Source: JANLSO01 sp031362405
GTDB taxonomy: Bacteria > Actinomycetota > Thermoleophilia > Miltoncostaeales > Miltoncostaeaceae
DNA: 16,428 nucleotides
Assembly: GCA_031362405.1 (NCBI GenBank)
Contig: JANLSO010000197.1
Location: 1-16,428, forward strand
Direction: 5' to 3'
The notes under the pieces were generated by a model. It saw nothing but the letters and a program-made list of their open reading frames with translations, was not told where the DNA came from and did no database searches. Positions 14,638 to 16,428 of this stretch are shown here, one piece after another. Positions within the stretch are counted from its first letter, which is position 1; each line of letters starts with the position of its first letter. The translations under genes and the position numbers were made by a program.

Positions 14638-16404
14638 TCAGGCGACGGTCGCCACGACCTCATCGGCCTGGACGGCTTGGCCTTCAGCGACGTTGACCGC
14701 TGTCACTTCACCGGCGCGGTGGGCGGCGACCTCGTTCTCCATCTTCATCGCCTCGACGATGCAGATCACGTCTCCCTCGGCGACCTGCTGGCCGACGGCG
14801 ACGAGCACTTTGAGGACGGTGCCCTGCATGGGGGTGGTGACGGAATCGATCGAGGCCTTGGCGCCACCGCTCGTCGAACGCTTCTGACGGGCGACTTTCG
14901 GCCGCGTGGACGCGGTTCCACCCGTGGGAGCGTCGCTCGCGGGGTAGCTCAGCCGGACGGCGTATCGACGGCCCTCGACCTCGGCGGTGAACGTGCGCAC
15001 AACGTGGGGCTCGGGCTCCACTTGGGGGGGTCCCAACGAGCGCTCGGTGCCGAGAAGTGGGGTGGCGGTCTCGGCCATCGCAGCAAGCTCGGCGTGACAG
15101 GCGCCACCGGCAATGAACTCCGGAAGCGCGAAGAGCCAGCGGTGGAACGGGATCAGGGTCGCCGGCCCTTCGACGACGTACTCATCCAGGGCCCGCAGCA
15201 TCCGCCGCCGGGCGGTCTCGCGATCGACGTCCCAGACGATTAGCTTGGCGACCATCGGGTCGTAGATCTCCGGGATCTGCGCACCGGCGCGGACGCCGCT
15301 ATCGACGCGGATCCCGGGCCCGGTGGGCTCGCGGTACGCGGTGATCGTCGCGGGGCTCGGGAGAAAACGCTTTGAGGCGTCTTCGGCGTTGATGCGGCAC
15401 TCGAAGGCGTGGCCGCGTGGGCGCACGTCGTCTTGAGAGAACGAGAGCGGCTCCCCGGCCGCGACGCGGATCTGCTCGCGGACGAGGTCAAAACCGGTGA
15501 CCATCTCGGTCACCGTGTGCTCGACCTGGATGCGTGTGTTCATCTCCAGGAAAAAGAACTCCTCACCGGAGACCAGGTATTCGAGGGTGCCGGCGCCGGT
15601 GTAATCGACAGCCTGGGCGGCGCGCACCGAGGCCTCCCCCATCCTGACGCGAAGGGCCGGGGAGACGACCGGGCTCGGGGTCTCTTCCACCAGCTTCTGG
15701 TGGCGTCGCTGCACCGAGCAGTCGCGCTCGCCCAGCCATACGCACGAGCCGTGGCTGTCGGCCATGATCTGGATCTCGACGTGGCGCGGCTCGGGCAGGT
15801 AGCGCTCCAGATAGAGGACCGTGTCGGCGAAGAACTTCTCGGCCTCGCGGCGGGCGCCGTCGAACGCGTCCGCCAAGTCGTCGGACGTGAGCGCGACACG
15901 AAAGCCCTTGCCGCCGCCGCCCGCCGCGGCTTTCACGGCGATCGGGTAGCCAATGTCGTCGGCGATGCGCCGTGCCTCGTCGATCGTCGGAACCTCGTGG
16001 ATCACCCCGGGCACGATCGGCACGCTGGCGGCGGCCATCAGCGCCCGGCCGCCGATCTTCGAACCCATGGCGTCGATCGCCTCGGGCGACGGCCCGATAA
16101 AGACCAGCCCGGCGGCGGCGCAGGCGCGGGCGAACGGGGCGTTCTCAGCGAGGAACCCATAGCCGGGGTGGATCGCCTGGGCGCCCGCGGTGACGGCCGT
16201 CTGGATGATCTTCTCGGCCTTGAGGTAGCTCTCGGCGGCCGGGCCGGGGCCGATCAAGTACGCCTCGTCAGCGTACTCGACAAAGAGAGCGTCGCGGTCG
16301 ACCTCGCTGTAGACGGCCACCGAGACGATGCCCATCTCGCGCAGCGTCCGAAACACCCGAATCGCGATCTCGCCGCGGTTCGCCACCAAGACCTTCGTGA
16401 ACAC
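14638..16404 (-). CDS. Acyl-CoA carboxylase alpha subunit (biotin carboxylase + BCCP)
   Basis: This cytoplasmic subunit carboxylates biotin with ATP and bicarbonate and carries the biotin to a separate carboxyltransferase for acetyl-, propionyl- or longer acyl-CoA. The 588 aa show the biotin carboxylase N-domain (VLVANRGEIAIRVFRTLREM, residues 5-24; HPGYGFLAEN) and the ATP-grasp loop KAAAGGGGKGFR. Active-site segments are ERDCSVQRRHQKLVEE and EMNTRIQVEHTVTEM. A linker rich in Ser, Thr and Lys precedes the C-terminal biotinyl domain with EAMKMEN, whose first Lys is biotinylated. The start is the GTG at 16404, with GAAGGG about 5-10 nt upstream, and gives MFTKVLVANRG. The fused form is typical of actinobacterial AccA-type subunits. 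Acyl-CoA specificity lies in the beta subunit, which is not in the window. No link to the glycan genes is evident, and palindromes separate it from gtrA. Confidence 0.95.
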   Translation of the reverse strand: MFTKVLVANRGEIAIRVFRTLREMGIVSVAVYSEVDRDALFVEYADEAYLIGPGPAAESYLKAEKIIQTAVTAGAQAIHPGYGFLAENAPFARACAAAGLVFIGPSPEAIDAMGSKIGGRALMAAASVPIVPGVIHEVPTIDEARRIADDIGYPIAVKAAAGGGGKGFRVALTSDDLADAFDGARREAEKFFADTVLYLERYLPEPRHVEIQIMADSHGSCVWLGERDCSVQRRHQKLVEETPSPVVSPALRVRMGEASVRAAQAVDYTGAGTLEYLVSGEEFFFLEMNTRIQVEHTVTEMVTGFDLVREQIRVAAGEPLSFSQDDVRPRGHAFECRINAEDASKRFLPSPATITAYREPTGPGIRVDSGVRAGAQIPEIYDPMVAKLIVWDVDRETARRRMLRALDEYVVEGPATLIPFHRWLFALPEFIAGGACHAELAAMAETATPLLGTERSLGPPQVEPEPHVVRTFTAEVEGRRYAVRLSYPASDAPTGGTASTRPKVARQKRSTSGGAKASIDSVTTPMQGTVLKVLVAVGQQVAEGDVICIVEAMKMENEVAAHRAGEVTAVNVAEGQAVQADEVVATVA

Positions 16405-16428
16405 CCCGTGCCCTTCGTTCGTCGTTAG

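Noticed and set aside
14398..15243. Plus-strand open frame crossing the palindrome pair, with a repeated peptide
   Set aside because: The repeated peptide is just the translated DNA palindromes, and the rest is antisense to the biotinyl domain.
15409..16428. Long plus-strand open frame opposite the carboxylase gene
   Set aside because: It is antisense to a clearly identified conserved gene. Its translation is low-complexity Arg/Gly/Asp/His-rich with no domain, as expected from high-GC codon bias.

Overview
The window is a very GC-rich stretch of bacterial chromosome. Strong third-position G/C bias, frequent GTG starts, 4-nt ATGA/GTGA gene overlaps and a fused biotin carboxylase-BCCP subunit all suggest an actinobacterium. 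Thermoleophilia/Solirubrobacterales is my guess from the general look of the proteins. There is no rRNA or other marker to prove it, and I saw no tRNA, CRISPR array or intact insertion sequence.

Layout. Positions 1-2458 (+) hold the 3' part of a GDP-mannose 6-dehydrogenase gene overlapping a family 4 glycosyltransferase. Positions 2459-3300 hold a decayed AAA/DUF4143-type ATPase pseudogene on the minus strand and a 51-nt near-perfect palindrome. Positions 3301-8159 (-) carry, in transcription order, a BioF2/FemAB-like GNAT, a GT39-like membrane glycosyltransferase, a family 2 glycosyltransferase and an FAD-dependent oxidoreductase. Positions 8190-9836 (+) hold one Tat-exported protein of the N,N-dimethylformamidase beta-subunit family. 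It diverges from the GNAT with a 30-nt gap and its 3' end overlaps the next minus-strand gene. Positions 9793-14246 (-) carry a GtrA membrane protein, an asparagine-synthase-like amidotransferase, a polysaccharide deacetylase and a second BioF2-like GNAT; the last three are joined by 4-nt overlaps. Positions 14247-14637 are non-coding and rich in inverted repeats. Positions 14638-16404 (-) encode an acyl-CoA carboxylase alpha subunit, unrelated to the glycan genes.

How the genes fit together (inference). Most of the window is a cell-surface glycan locus. A GT2 resembling polyprenyl-phosphate-mannose synthases, a GtrA protein and a GT39-like enzyme form a plausible lipid-linked sugar route. 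The dehydrogenase would supply GDP-mannuronate, and the deacetylase, amidotransferase and two GNATs look like modification enzymes. This set resembles exosortase (XrtA)-type exopolysaccharide loci, but no exosortase, polymerase or exporter is in view.

The two most unusual points are as follows. First, the asparagine-synthase-like protein has substitutions at several of the most conserved catalytic positions of its family while its reading frame stays intact. Second, three palindromes share a CGGTGCC-N-GGCACCG core but have unrelated outer arms, each arm still matched to its partner. They lie just 3' of minus-strand genes, as REP-like extragenic elements do.
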